Positions 18,739 to 27,365 of a stretch of 64,000 nucleotides of DNA are shown here, piece by piece. Under the pieces are notes generated by a model. That model made no database searches. It was not told where the DNA came from and saw nothing but the letters and a program-made list of their open reading frames with translations. Location of the stretch: assembly GCA_002300355.1 (NCBI GenBank), contig NSGV01000001.1, forward strand, positions 3,348,001 to 3,412,000. The letters are read 5' to 3'. This stretch comes from Streptomyces sp. TLI_235 (lineage in GTDB: Bacteria > Actinomycetota > Actinomycetes > Streptomycetales > Streptomycetaceae). The number at the start of each line of letters is the position of its first letter. Positions within the stretch are counted from its first letter, which is position 1. The position numbers were made by a program, and so were the translations under genes.

Positions 18739-19847
18739 CGGCCCCCGGGCGGCACGAGGCGCTGCGCTCCCTGCTGGGGGCGTGGGCGCTCGGCGCCTGC
18801 CCGCGCGAGGAGGCCGCCGAGGTCGACCGGCACCTCGGCGAGTGCGAGGAGTGCGCCGAGGAGGCGGCCCGGCTCGGCGGGGCCGCCGCCGAGCTCACCC
18901 CCGACGAGCCGCTCGACCTCTCCGCCGCACTGCGCCGCCAGGTGCTCGACTGGTGCCTGAGCCGCCGTCCGCCCGAGCTGCCGGTACCGGCCTGGGCCGG
19001 CCCGTACGCCGCGGAGAGCGCCAAGCTTGACGCGCTGCTGCGCGACCTCGGCCCGGCCGAGTGGCTGGAGGTCGCCGAGCTGCCCTGGCACGGCGGGGTG
19101 CAGCGCTGGCGGCCGGCCGAGGTGGTCTGCCACCTGACCGCGGTGGACGGCTACCTGGCCCGCACGGTCGGCCTGCCCGACCCGCTGGGCGGCGCCCGCC
19201 CGCCGGTGGTCGGCCGGCGGCCGCCGGCGCCCCGGACGCCGGAGCGGGGCGGCCCGGCCGACGTCCTGGGCCGCACCCTGGCACTGATCACCGCGGCCGG
19301 CGGGGACGACCCCGAGCAGGTGCGCCGGCGCTGGCGGCGGCAGAGCCACGCGCTGCTGCGGTCCGCCGCGGCCGGCGGCGTCGACGGCGGTGCGCCGGTC
19401 GACTACGGCTTCGCCGTGCTGCCGCTGCGCGACGCCTTCCTGGACCGCGCCTTCGAATGCTGGATCCACGGCGACGACATCGCCCGCGCGGTGGACTACC
19501 CCTATCCGCCGCCCGCCCCGGCGCACCTGCACCGGCTGATCGACCTCGGGGCGCGGATACTCCCCCGGCTGTTCGCCGCGCACCGCGCGCAGCACGGCCC
19601 CTCCGGGTCCCCGGGGCGGGCGCTGCGGCTGGTGATCGACGGCCCGGCCGCCGGCGAGTGGCTGATCCCGTTGGACGGGCCGGGCGGCCTCGCCGAGCCG
19701 GTCGCCGAGATGGCGCTGGACGGGCTGGAGTTCTGCTACCTGGCGGCCGCGCACCGCGACCCGGACCTGATCCCGGTCGGCCGGGAGGGCGACCGGGAGG
19801 CGATCCGGCAGGTGCTGCACGCGCTGCCGCTGCTCTCCCGCCCCTGA
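18735..19847 (+). CDS. Anti-sigma factor: zf-HC2 domain fused to mycothiol maleylpyruvate isomerase-like domain
   Basis: A 370-residue cytosolic protein. The N-terminal zinc-binding anti-sigma domain carries HLGECEEC (His about 32, Cys about 36 and 39). From about 95 onward it has a DinB/MDMPI-type fold: AKLDALLRDLGPAEW, WRPAEVVCHLTAVDGYLA, and ECWIHGDDIARAVDYP, where conserved His residues would bind a divalent metal. There is no transmembrane helix, unlike many anti-sigma factors. It overlaps the sigma gene by 4 bases. Inference: it releases the sigma factor in response to thiol, redox or metal state. Confidence 0.85.
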   Translation: MTAPGRHEALRSLLGAWALGACPREEAAEVDRHLGECEECAEEAARLGGAAAELTPDEPLDLSAALRRQVLDWCLSRRPPELPVPAWAGPYAAESAKLDALLRDLGPAEWLEVAELPWHGGVQRWRPAEVVCHLTAVDGYLARTVGLPDPLGGARPPVVGRRPPAPRTPERGGPADVLGRTLALITAAGGDDPEQVRRRWRRQSHALLRSAAAGGVDGGAPVDYGFAVLPLRDAFLDRAFECWIHGDDIARAVDYPYPPPAPAHLHRLIDLGARILPRLFAAHRAQHGPSGSPGRALRLVIDGPAAGEWLIPLDGPGGLAEPVAEMALDGLEFCYLAAAHRDPDLIPVGREGDREAIRQVLHALPLLSRP

Positions 19848-19890
19848 GGTCCCCGCCGGGCTCCCGGGCGCGGCCGGAGACGGCCCGGGC

Positions 19891-20757
19891 TCAGGCGAAG
19901 ACGACCGTGCGGTTGCCGTTGAGCAGCACCCGCCGCTCGCTGTGCCACTTGACGGCGCGGGCGAGCGCCTGGCACTCGACGTCCCGGCCGATCGCGACCA
20001 GCTGCTCAGGCGTGACGTCGTGGGTCACCCGGGCCACCTCCTGCTCGATGATCGGGCCCTCGTCGAGGTCGGCGGTGACGTAGTGCGCGGTGGCGCCGAT
20101 GAGCTTCACACCGCGGGTGTGTGCCTGGTGGTAGGGCTTGGCGCCCTTGAAGCTCGGCAGGAAGGAGTGGTGGATGTTGATCACGCGGCCGGAGAGCTCC
20201 TTGCAGAGGTCGTCCGAGAGCACCTGCATGTAGCGGGCGAGCACCACCAGGTCCACGCTCTCCTCGGCGACCAGGTCGAGCAGCCGGCGCTCGGCCTCGG
20301 CCTTGGTCTCCACGGTGACCGGGATGTGGTGGAAGGGGATGCCGTAGGACTCCGTCAGCTCGCGGAAGTCGGTGTGGTTGGAGACCACCGCGGCGATCTC
20401 CACCGGCAGGGCGCCGATCCGGGTGCGGAAGAGCAGGTCGTTCAGGCAGTGGCCGAACTTCGACACCATGAGCACGACACGCATCCGCTCGGCGGTCGAG
20501 TGGATGTGCCAGTCCATGTGGAAGGAGGCGCCGACGGCGGCGAAGCTGGCCCGCAGCTTCTCCGCGGTGACCGGCCCGGCCGCGGAGAAGTGCACGCGCA
20601 TGAAGAACAGCCCGCTGTCGGCGTCGCCGAACTGCTGGCTGTCGATGATGTTGCAGCCGGTCATGAAGAGGTAGCTGGAGACCGCGTGCACGATGCCCTG
20701 CTTGTCCGGGCAGGACAGCGTGAGGACGTACTGGGCGCCGGCCTTCTGCTCTTCCAC
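19891..20757 (-). CDS. purU: Formyltetrahydrofolate deformylase PurU
   Basis: Hydrolyses 10-formyl-THF to formate and THF, balancing one-carbon pools. The 288 residues comprise an N-terminal ACT domain (YVLTLSCPDKQGIVHAVSSYL) and a formyltransferase-fold hydrolase domain with INIHHSFLPSFKGAKPYHQA and ATAHYVTADLDEGPII, giving the Asn-His-Asp catalytic set. GTG 20757 has AAGGAAA upstream. It is followed on the same strand by nothing within 40 bases of the convergent sigma unit and preceded by an SCO4402-family gene. Confidence 0.95.
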   Translation of the reverse strand: MEEQKAGAQYVLTLSCPDKQGIVHAVSSYLFMTGCNIIDSQQFGDADSGLFFMRVHFSAAGPVTAEKLRASFAAVGASFHMDWHIHSTAERMRVVLMVSKFGHCLNDLLFRTRIGALPVEIAAVVSNHTDFRELTESYGIPFHHIPVTVETKAEAERRLLDLVAEESVDLVVLARYMQVLSDDLCKELSGRVINIHHSFLPSFKGAKPYHQAHTRGVKLIGATAHYVTADLDEGPIIEQEVARVTHDVTPEQLVAIGRDVECQALARAVKWHSERRVLLNGNRTVVFA

Positions 20758-20869
20758 GTGCGGTTTCCTTCACTCGTTCACGACACGACGGCCAAGCGTG
20801 TCACATCCCGGACGCGCGGCGCGCCGCTGACCGGACTGCGGGACGCGGCCGCGCGCCGGGGTCGCCGGG

Positions 20870-21388
20870 TCAGGCCGCCTGCGTCATGATGCGCAGCACC
20901 TCCAGGGTGCGCGGCGGGGTGTCCGGGTCGTCACCGTCGTTGACGGCGAACAGGACGTGGGCCTCCCGGGCGGCCACGACCGCCTCGGGCCAGAGCGGGT
21001 GGCCCAGGTAGGCGGCGGCCGGGGCGTCGGCGCCGACCTGGTGCAGCACCCGCAGCACCCGCAGCACCGCGGCGTCCAGCGCGGCGGCCTCGGCCGCGTC
21101 CCGGACGACGGTGCCGATGTACTTCGCGGCGGGCCAGCGGTCCAGCCAGCTGTCCTCGACGAGGCGGTAGACGGCGTCCGTGACGTCGCCGTAGCCGTCC
21201 AGGCCGGCCAGCCAGGCGTGCTGCTGGAAGGACGGGTCGGAGAGCATGTGGAGCGCCGAGCGGATCCGGGCCCGCCAGCGCCACCAGGGGAGATCGTTGA
21301 GCGGCATGCGGCCCATCGTGCTGGAGCGGCGGCCGCCGCGAGAAGAGGTGTTGGCGGACCGATACGAAGAATCTGTGGAGTCGGACAT
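20870..21388 (-). CDS. SCO4402-family protein, function unknown
   Basis: A 172-residue soluble protein, Ser-rich at the start (MSDSTDSSYRS) and with a conserved-looking core MGRMPLNDLPWWRWRARIRSA, then an alpha-helical acidic C-terminus. I recall a family named after SCO4402, which in S. coelicolor also neighbours purU. The ATG at 21388 is chosen as the first start before the conserved part. No catalytic motif is recognisable. Confidence 0.75.
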   Translation of the reverse strand: MSDSTDSSYRSANTSSRGGRRSSTMGRMPLNDLPWWRWRARIRSALHMLSDPSFQQHAWLAGLDGYGDVTDAVYRLVEDSWLDRWPAAKYIGTVVRDAAEAAALDAAVLRVLRVLHQVGADAPAAAYLGHPLWPEAVVAAREAHVLFAVNDGDDPDTPPRTLEVLRIMTQAA

Positions 21389-21570
21389 CGTGCTCCGATC
21401 GTACGTGTCGCCACCGACCGCCGTTCTACACGCGTCACCCCCCGGAGTTCCGCCCGCGTTGGCCTTCTGTTCGCTTTTCGTCCCTCTCACGGTGCCCGGC
21501 CAGGTCAAGGCTTGATTTCGGCCGAATAACAGAGCGGCCGAGTGTGTGGACCCGGGAGGGGAGAGTCACC

Positions 21571-22884
21571 ATGTGGCGGAACGGATCGCCCGACGACCAT
21601 CGCACCGCCGGCCGGCCCAGCGCCGGCCTCCGCCGGCACCACCGCAGAGCAGGTGTCCTGGCCGCCGCGGCAGCCCTGGTCCCCGCGATCTTCGCCACGT
21701 CGGCCTGCGGGGGCCCGGCCGACGCCGCCTCAGCCTCCAGCGACCTGACCGTGATGACCTGGGCGCCGTCCGACACCGGATCGGCCGACCGGCCCGGCAT
21801 GACCGCGCTCGCCGAGGCGGTCGGCCGCGAGATCAACGCCAAGGGCGGTCTGCACGGCCGGCAGCTGCGCGTGCTGACCTGCAACGAGCACAACACCGCG
21901 GAGGGGGTCACCGCCTGCGCCCGGCAGGCCGTCGACGCCCACGCCGTCGCCGTGGTCGGCTCCTACAGCCAGTACGGCAGCAGCTTCGTGTCGACCCTGG
22001 AGCAGGCCGGCATCCCCTACCTGGGCGGCTACGGCCTGTCGACGCCGGAGTTCAGCAGCCCGTTCTCCTACCCGGTGGCCGGCGGCACGCCCGCGCTGAT
22101 CGCCGGCAGCGGCCGCCAGCTGGTCGAGGCGGGCTGCAAGACCGTCGCGCTGATCCGCCCGGACACCCGGGCCGGCGACACCCTGGTCGGCTACCTGGAC
22201 GCAGCGCTGCGCCCGGCCGGGATCAGGCTGACCGACGTCAAGGCGCCGGAGCGGTCCAACGACTACACGCCGATCGCCCAGAAGGCCATCGGCGACGACA
22301 GGAACGGCAACTGCATCACCGTCGCGCTCGGCCCCGAGCCGACCGCCAACCTGCTCGACCCGTTCCGCCGGCTCGGCCCCAAGCACACCGCGCTCGCCTC
22401 GGTGATCGGCAGCTTCCAGCAGTCCGTGGTGGACTCCACCGGCGGCGACGGCGGCCCGCTCGGCGGCGCCTACGCCACCGGCTGGTTCCCGCCCGAGTCC
22501 TCCCCCGTGTGGGACGCGCTGCGCGGCACCGTCCGCACCTACGGCAGCGGCGTCACCGCGATCGACGTCGCCGACCCGGGCGTGCAGACCACCTGGGTCG
22601 CCTACGAGGTGCTGCGCGCCGCGGCCTCCCGGGTGGACGCGGGCAAGCCGCTCACCGCCAAGACCCTGCGCGGCGTCCTGGACAGCGGCGACCCGATCGA
22701 GACCAACGGCGCCACCCCGCCGCTCAGCTGGGGCATGACCAGCATGCTCGCCAGCGCGGACTCGCCGCGGCTGGTGAACACCTCGGTCACCTTCCAGCAC
22801 GTGCAGGGCGGCCGGCTGATCGAACAGCGCAAGGGCTTCGTCGACGTCCGCTGGGTGCTCGCCGGCGGCAAGGCCCCGTCGTGA
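21571..22884 (+). CDS. ABC transporter substrate-binding lipoprotein (Leu/Ile/Val-type, Peripla_BP_6)
   Basis: A 437-residue exported protein. A basic, twin-arginine-like n-region (LRRHHRRAG), a hydrophobic core and a lipobox-like FATSACGG indicate a lipoprotein, with Cys at about 46. The mature part has the branched-chain amino acid receptor fold: REINAKGGLHGRQL, AVVGSYSQYGSS and AGIPYLGG. The ATG at 21571 has GGGAGGGGAGAG upstream. No permease or ATPase gene is adjacent, so it may serve as a sensor or an orphan receptor. Confidence 0.85.
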   Translation: MWRNGSPDDHRTAGRPSAGLRRHHRRAGVLAAAAALVPAIFATSACGGPADAASASSDLTVMTWAPSDTGSADRPGMTALAEAVGREINAKGGLHGRQLRVLTCNEHNTAEGVTACARQAVDAHAVAVVGSYSQYGSSFVSTLEQAGIPYLGGYGLSTPEFSSPFSYPVAGGTPALIAGSGRQLVEAGCKTVALIRPDTRAGDTLVGYLDAALRPAGIRLTDVKAPERSNDYTPIAQKAIGDDRNGNCITVALGPEPTANLLDPFRRLGPKHTALASVIGSFQQSVVDSTGGDGGPLGGAYATGWFPPESSPVWDALRGTVRTYGSGVTAIDVADPGVQTTWVAYEVLRAAASRVDAGKPLTAKTLRGVLDSGDPIETNGATPPLSWGMTSMLASADSPRLVNTSVTFQHVQGGRLIEQRKGFVDVRWVLAGGKAPS

Positions 22885-22923
22885 CGGCCCCCTGACGGCC
22901 TTTCGACGGCCCTCTGACGACAC

Positions 22924-22980
22924 GCACAGCGCGCGAGGGGCGGACGGGATGAGATCCCGTCCGCCCCTCGCGCGCTGTGC
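22924..22980. terminator. Perfect 27-bp hairpin between convergent genes
   Basis: Bases 22924-22950 are exactly complementary to 22954-22980 with a 3-base loop. It sits 40 bases after the binding-protein stop and 15 bases beyond the stop of the opposing membrane-protein gene, so it can end transcription from both sides. There is no U-run. Confidence 0.9.
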
Positions 22981-22994
22981 GGCCCCGGGGGGCC

Positions 22995-24206
22995 TCAGAG
23001 CTCCGTCTTGTCCTTGGTCGGCAGCCCGGCCTGGCCCGCGATCGCGTTCCACAGCGAGGACGCCTTCTCCTTCGCCCCGGTCGCCGTGCCGCTGGCCTCG
23101 GTGGCCGCCTTCAGGTGCGGGTTGTTCTTGATCGCCGCCGGGTCGCAGCCGGCCACGGCGTCGCCCGCCCAGCCCGCGTACTCGGTGTCCGCGGTGGCCG
23201 AGGCCTGCCAGGCCTTCTGCAGCTGCGAGGTCAGCTCGGTGCCGCCGGTCAGCTTGTCCACCTTGAGCGCGCCGAGCTTGGTCAGCAGGCCCTGCCGCTG
23301 GGTCGCCGCGCCGGCGAGCGCCGCCTGCGACTCCGGCAGCTTCTCGCACTTGCCGACCGCGGCCACCGCGCCGACCACCGCCTGCCGGCTGGCACTGGCG
23401 GTGCCGAGCAGGTCGGACAGCGCCTTCGCCTGCTCCTTGGCCTCCGGGGTCATCCCCCCGGTGCCGGCCGTGGCCGGAGCGCCGCTGGACGCCTTGGCCA
23501 CCGGAGTCGAGCCGGTGCCGGACGGCGTGTCGTCGCCGCCGCTCATCAGCACCGCGACCAGGATGCCCGCGGCCGCGCAGCCGGCGATCACCCCGCCGAT
23601 GATCATCTGGTTCGACGGCCGGCCCGAGCCGGAGCCCGCCCGGCGGCCCTGGTCGGCGTAGCCGGTCGGGGCGCTCGGCGCGGCCGTCGGTGCGGCCGGG
23701 AAGGACTGGCCGCCGAAGGTCTGCTGGGCGCCGTAGCCGGGCTGCGGCACGGCCTGCTGCTGGGCCTCGGCCGGGAAGCCGCCGCCGAAGGCCTGCTGCC
23801 CGCCGTACGACTGCTGCTGCCCGCCGAAGGCCTGCTGGCCGCCGTAGGACTGCCCGCCGTAGCCGGGCTGACCGGGCATCGGCTGACCCGGCGTCTGCGG
23901 GACGCCGCCGGCCGACGGGTCGGTCGTCGGGTACGGCGGCAGGTACTGCGTCTCCGGCGCGTGCTCGACCGGCGCGGCCTGCTGCATGGCGCCCGGCTGG
24001 GCGGCACCGGGTGGCGGCCCCCAGTACTCGGGGCCGCCCTGGCCCTGCACCGGTGGCGCGGCCTGCGGCACCGGCTGCTGGACGGGCGGCGCCTGCTGTG
24101 CGGGCACGCCCGACTGACCCTGCTCCCCTCCGGACTCCGGCCTGAACAGATCGTCCAAGTTGAAGTCGCTGGAGGAATGGGAGTGGGAGAAGCGGCGCTG
24201 GCTCAA
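22995..24206 (-). CDS. Q/P/G-rich single-span membrane protein
   Basis: A 403-residue protein. The first ~190 residues are low-complexity, rich in Gln, Pro and Gly with repeated GYGGQ/AFGGQ units, followed by a transmembrane helix (about 204-224, MIIGGVIAGCAAAGILVAVL) and a roughly 170-residue Ala-rich helical extracytoplasmic domain with two cysteines. TTG 24206 is supported by AGGAA five bases upstream. I recognise no functional family; such proteins are common in streptomycetes. Confidence 0.75.
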   Translation of the reverse strand: MSQRRFSHSHSSSDFNLDDLFRPESGGEQGQSGVPAQQAPPVQQPVPQAAPPVQGQGGPEYWGPPPGAAQPGAMQQAAPVEHAPETQYLPPYPTTDPSAGGVPQTPGQPMPGQPGYGGQSYGGQQAFGGQQQSYGGQQAFGGGFPAEAQQQAVPQPGYGAQQTFGGQSFPAAPTAAPSAPTGYADQGRRAGSGSGRPSNQMIIGGVIAGCAAAGILVAVLMSGGDDTPSGTGSTPVAKASSGAPATAGTGGMTPEAKEQAKALSDLLGTASASRQAVVGAVAAVGKCEKLPESQAALAGAATQRQGLLTKLGALKVDKLTGGTELTSQLQKAWQASATADTEYAGWAGDAVAGCDPAAIKNNPHLKAATEASGTATGAKEKASSLWNAIAGQAGLPTKDKTEL

Positions 24207-24370
24207 CGCGATTCCTCACCTGTGCCGCGCGCACGCTGACGGCGGACCACAACTGCTCGACGACCTGGGTAACGCTGCATAGCACGCCCACGCTACCCCG
24301 TCACCTGCACGGGTGACTACGCAGGGAGGGCGTTCCTCACCTGCTCCTCACGAAGCGGGCCGTCCCCGAC

Positions 24371-25747
24371 TCAGGCCGCCTCCCCCGCCAGCCGGGCATG
24401 GAACTCCCGGACGACCCGGTGCTCGCGGTACGGCTCGAGCCGGCTGCGGAAGTCGTGCAGGTACTCCACACCTCGGTTCGACCGCAGACCGCTCAGCAGC
24501 CGCACGGCCTGCGCGCCCGTCTCGCAGGCCCGCTCCACCTCGCGCTGCTGCAACTGCGCCGTCGCGAGCAGGACGAGGTCCACCGCGCGCCGGCGCACCC
24601 GGCTCACCGGGTGCAGTTCCAGCGCGGTCCGGGCGTACGCCTCCGCCTTCGCGCCCTGCTCGAGGTCGCGGTGGCAGTGCGCGAGCTCGTCGGCGAGGTA
24701 GGCCTCGTCGAAGTGGACGATCCAGTCGGGGTCGTCCGCCGGGTTGCGGTGCGTCATCGCCTCCTGCGCCTTGGCCGCCACCGCCTCGCACGACCGGGCG
24801 TCGCCGAGCAGGGCGTGGCCGCGCGCCTCGGCGGCGTAGAACATCGCCATCGCGGTCGGGGTGGCGACCGCGCGGGCGCCCTCCTGGGCGGCCCTGGCCA
24901 GCTGGGCGATCTCCCGCGGGTTGCCGAGGGTGGCCGCCAGGTGGCTCATCGAGGCGGCGAGCACGTAGCCGCCGTAGCCGCGGTCGTCGGCCGCCTGGGC
25001 CAGCCGCAGCGCCTGGATGTAGTACCGCTGGGCGAGCCCCGGCTGGCCGGTGTCGACCGCCATGTAGCCGGCCAGCTCGGTCAGCCGGGCGACGGCGGCG
25101 AAGAGCTGACGCCCCGTCTCGTCCCGGTAGCCGCCGGAGAGCAGGTTGGAGACCACGCTGTTCAGGTAGTGCACCACCACCGGGCGGACGTGGCCGCTGC
25201 CGAAGCGGTGGTCCAGCTCGACCAGCATCTGGGTGGTGGCCCGGACGGCGGCGACGTCGGTCGGGCCGACCCGGGTGGCGCCGGCCCGGGCGACCACCGC
25301 GTCCGGCGGGGTGATCAGCCAGTCCCGGCTGGGCTCGACCAGGGCGGAGGCGGCCACGGCGGCGCCGGCCAGGAAGTCGCGGCGGCCCACGTCGCTGCGC
25401 CACAGCTCGCAGACCTGCTCCAGCGCGGCGTTCAGGTTGGGGGCGAACTGCAGGCCCACCGCGGAGCTGAGCCCCTTGCCGTCGGCCATGCCGATCTCGT
25501 CCACCGTGACGCCGCGGCCCAGCTTGCGGCCGAGCGCCTCGGCGATCACCGCGGGGGCCTGGCCGCGCGGCTGCTGGCCGCGGAGCCAGCGGGCCACCGA
25601 GGTCTTGTCGTAGCGAAGGTCCAGGCCGTGCTCCGCGCCGCAGAGATTGACCCGGCGGGCCAGTCCCGCGTTCGAGCAGCCCGCTTCTTGGATCAGTTGC
25701 TGCAAGCGCTCGTTGGGCTCTCGTGCGACGAGTGGTCTCGCGGCCAT
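24371..25747 (-). CDS. NsdA-like transcriptional regulator with TPR-like helices
   Basis: A 458-residue protein. The N-terminus has a divergent helix-turn-helix-like region with LARRVNLCGAEHGLDLRYDKTSVARWLRGQQPRG, which resembles the start of NsdA, a negative regulator of Streptomyces differentiation. The rest is alpha-helical tetratricopeptide-like sequence (e.g. QRYYIQALRLAQAADDRGYGGYVLA). ATG 25747 has GGAGG eight bases upstream. NsdA paralogues are several per genome, so this is a family member rather than NsdA itself. Confidence 0.78.
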   Translation of the reverse strand: MAARPLVAREPNERLQQLIQEAGCSNAGLARRVNLCGAEHGLDLRYDKTSVARWLRGQQPRGQAPAVIAEALGRKLGRGVTVDEIGMADGKGLSSAVGLQFAPNLNAALEQVCELWRSDVGRRDFLAGAAVAASALVEPSRDWLITPPDAVVARAGATRVGPTDVAAVRATTQMLVELDHRFGSGHVRPVVVHYLNSVVSNLLSGGYRDETGRQLFAAVARLTELAGYMAVDTGQPGLAQRYYIQALRLAQAADDRGYGGYVLAASMSHLAATLGNPREIAQLARAAQEGARAVATPTAMAMFYAAEARGHALLGDARSCEAVAAKAQEAMTHRNPADDPDWIVHFDEAYLADELAHCHRDLEQGAKAEAYARTALELHPVSRVRRRAVDLVLLATAQLQQREVERACETGAQAVRLLSGLRSNRGVEYLHDFRSRLEPYREHRVVREFHARLAGEAA

Positions 25748-26056
25748 GGACTTCGCCTCCCCAACGCCCCCGGCCCTGACCGGGGGGCGACGATTCTGCT
25801 GGTGCCTGCGCCGGCGGCGGGGCGCGACCTGCCCCGGCCGGGAACCCGGCGACACCAGCGGAATACCCAGGGTGACGTATCCACTCCCCCCGCGCCCTGC
25901 TGAATGCCCCCGTGCGCCCCCATTGCGCCCGTTACCGCCCCCGAAATTCCGGTGGGCGCGGCGGGCGACTCACCGTCGAGAGTGACATCGGAGGCGGCCG
26001 GCTGACCACCCCCCGTCCGGCCGTAACCGCCTTCACGCACGGTAGTTGAGCAGCAC
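25748..26056. other. Divergent promoter region
   Basis: About 310 bases between the NsdA-like gene (-) and the primase-like gene (+). A C-rich stretch around 25895-25945 has repeated GCCCCC runs. No gene or strong hairpin is visible. Confidence 0.45.
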
Positions 26057-26758
26057 GTGGACAACAGCCCAGGAGCCCGTGAGCAGGGTCTGCCCCCGCT
26101 CCTCATCGAAGCCGTCAGTTACGCGGAGGACCGCCACTGGGAGGTCGTCCCCGGCACATGGCTGGTCGACGGCGACGGACCGGCGCACTGCTCGTGCGGC
26201 GCCCTCCGGTGTGCGCTGCCCGGCGCGCACCCGGCGGAGGAGGACTGGCGGCGCAGGGCCAGCGCGGGCCCGGGTGTGGTGCGCCGCTGGTGGACGGAGC
26301 GGCCGGAGGCCTCGATCCTGCTGCCAACCGGCAGCTCCTTCGACGTGCTGGACGTCCCGGAGGTGGCGGGCTGCCTGGCGCTCGCCCGGATGGAACGGAT
26401 GGGGCTGCAGCTCGGCCCGGTGGTGGCCGTCCCGACGGCGGCCGGGCAGACCGGCCGCCGACTGCACTTCCTGGTGCTGCCCGGGGTGGCCGCCAAGCTG
26501 CCCGAGGTGCTCAGCAAGCTGGGCTGGGCGCCCGGCCGCCTCGACCTGGTGGGGCGCGGCGAGGGCGACTTCGTGGTGGCCCCGCCGTCCCGGGTCGGCC
26601 CCTACAGCTTCGCCCAGTGGGCCAGGCCGCCGTCCGCGATCAACCGCTGGCTGCCGGACGCCGCCGAGTTGATCAACCCGCTCGCGTACGCCTGCGGCCG
26701 GGAGGCCGCGCAGCCGCCCCGGCCCCAGCAGCTGCCGGTCGCGGCAGCCGTCCGCTGA
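26057..26758 (+). CDS. Bifunctional DNA primase/polymerase (Prim-Pol)-like protein
   Basis: A 233-residue protein starting at GTG 26057 (MDNSPGARE). The pattern LLIEAVSYAEDRHWEVVPGTW, CSCGALRCALPGAHP, then WWTERPEASILLPTG resembles the N-terminal domain of archaeo-eukaryotic-type primase/polymerases in actinobacteria. The catalytic DxD typical of Prim-Pol is not obvious (FDVLDVPEVAG is the nearest), so activity is uncertain. Often found alone in streptomycetes. Confidence 0.7.
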   Translation: MDNSPGAREQGLPPLLIEAVSYAEDRHWEVVPGTWLVDGDGPAHCSCGALRCALPGAHPAEEDWRRRASAGPGVVRRWWTERPEASILLPTGSSFDVLDVPEVAGCLALARMERMGLQLGPVVAVPTAAGQTGRRLHFLVLPGVAAKLPEVLSKLGWAPGRLDLVGRGEGDFVVAPPSRVGPYSFAQWARPPSAINRWLPDAAELINPLAYACGREAAQPPRPQQLPVAAAVR

Positions 26759-26850
26759 ACGGGGCCTGACGGGATTTCACCCGTCCGCCGATCGCCGCCC
26801 TGCTCCTATCGGGTGAGGGCGGGAACCGCGCGACACCCTCGCGCGCATCC

Positions 26851-26886
26851 GGCGGGCCCCGCCCCTCACAGGGGGCGGGGCCCGCC
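26851..26886 (+). terminator. GC hairpin after the primase-like gene
   Basis: A perfect 15-bp stem closing a 6-base TCACAG loop, about 90 bases after the stop at 26758. Confidence 0.75.
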
Positions 26887-27207
26887 TGACGCTTTCACGC
26901 CCTGAGGCATCGGTGTACCCGCTGGTCAGAACGGCAAGCCCGCTCGTTCGGGTGACAACTCTCAAGGATTGGAAGGATCTGCCGAGGGGACAAATTCGGC
27001 GGGGAGCAAGCACGACGGCAGCACGAGAGGGGGCACGGACCCGGGGGACCGGGAGGGGCGTTCGGTCGGGGAAGCCGGACGCGGGGAAGGGGGGCTCGGG
27101 GCTGCGGCACCGTCCCGGCTCGGGGTGGCCGGTGCCGCAGCGCAGGGGGACAGGGAGGGAGCAGGGAGGGGTCAGGGAGGGAACCGAGGGGGACGGGTGG
27201 GGCACAG
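26887..27207. other. Intergenic purine-rich stretch
   Basis: After the hairpin comes a less GC-rich patch (about 26905-27010) and then a strongly G-rich, purine-skewed run (27020-27200). A 115-codon frame exists here but its composition (Gly/Arg-rich) looks non-coding. A small RNA is possible; I see no direct proof. Confidence 0.35.
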
Positions 27208-27241
27208 CAGGGGCCCGGTGCCGGGGAGCACCGGGCCCCTG
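27208..27241 (-). terminator. Hairpin downstream of dmdR1
   Basis: CAGGGGCCCGGTGC pairs perfectly with GCACCGGGCCCCTG around a 6-base loop, about 125 bases beyond the dmdR1 stop on the minus strand. Confidence 0.7.
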
Positions 27242-27365
27242 TCGTGGTGAGGGACGGTGAGGAACGTGCTGAGGAGCGGAGGGCACACCGAAGCTCGGCC
27301 CGGCGGCGGGCGTGCCTTCCGGGTCGCGAACCGAGGCCGCGGCGGTGCCGGGGCCCGGGCGGTGC

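Noticed and set aside
26760..26830. Possible tRNA-like sequence after the primase-like gene
   Set aside because: No T-loop GGTTCGA motif and no acceptor stem pairing were found.
26913..27260. A 115-codon frame in the primase-dmdR1 gap
   Set aside because: The composition is Gly/Arg-rich from purine-rich DNA, it crosses the dmdR1 terminator hairpin, and there is no ribosome site.
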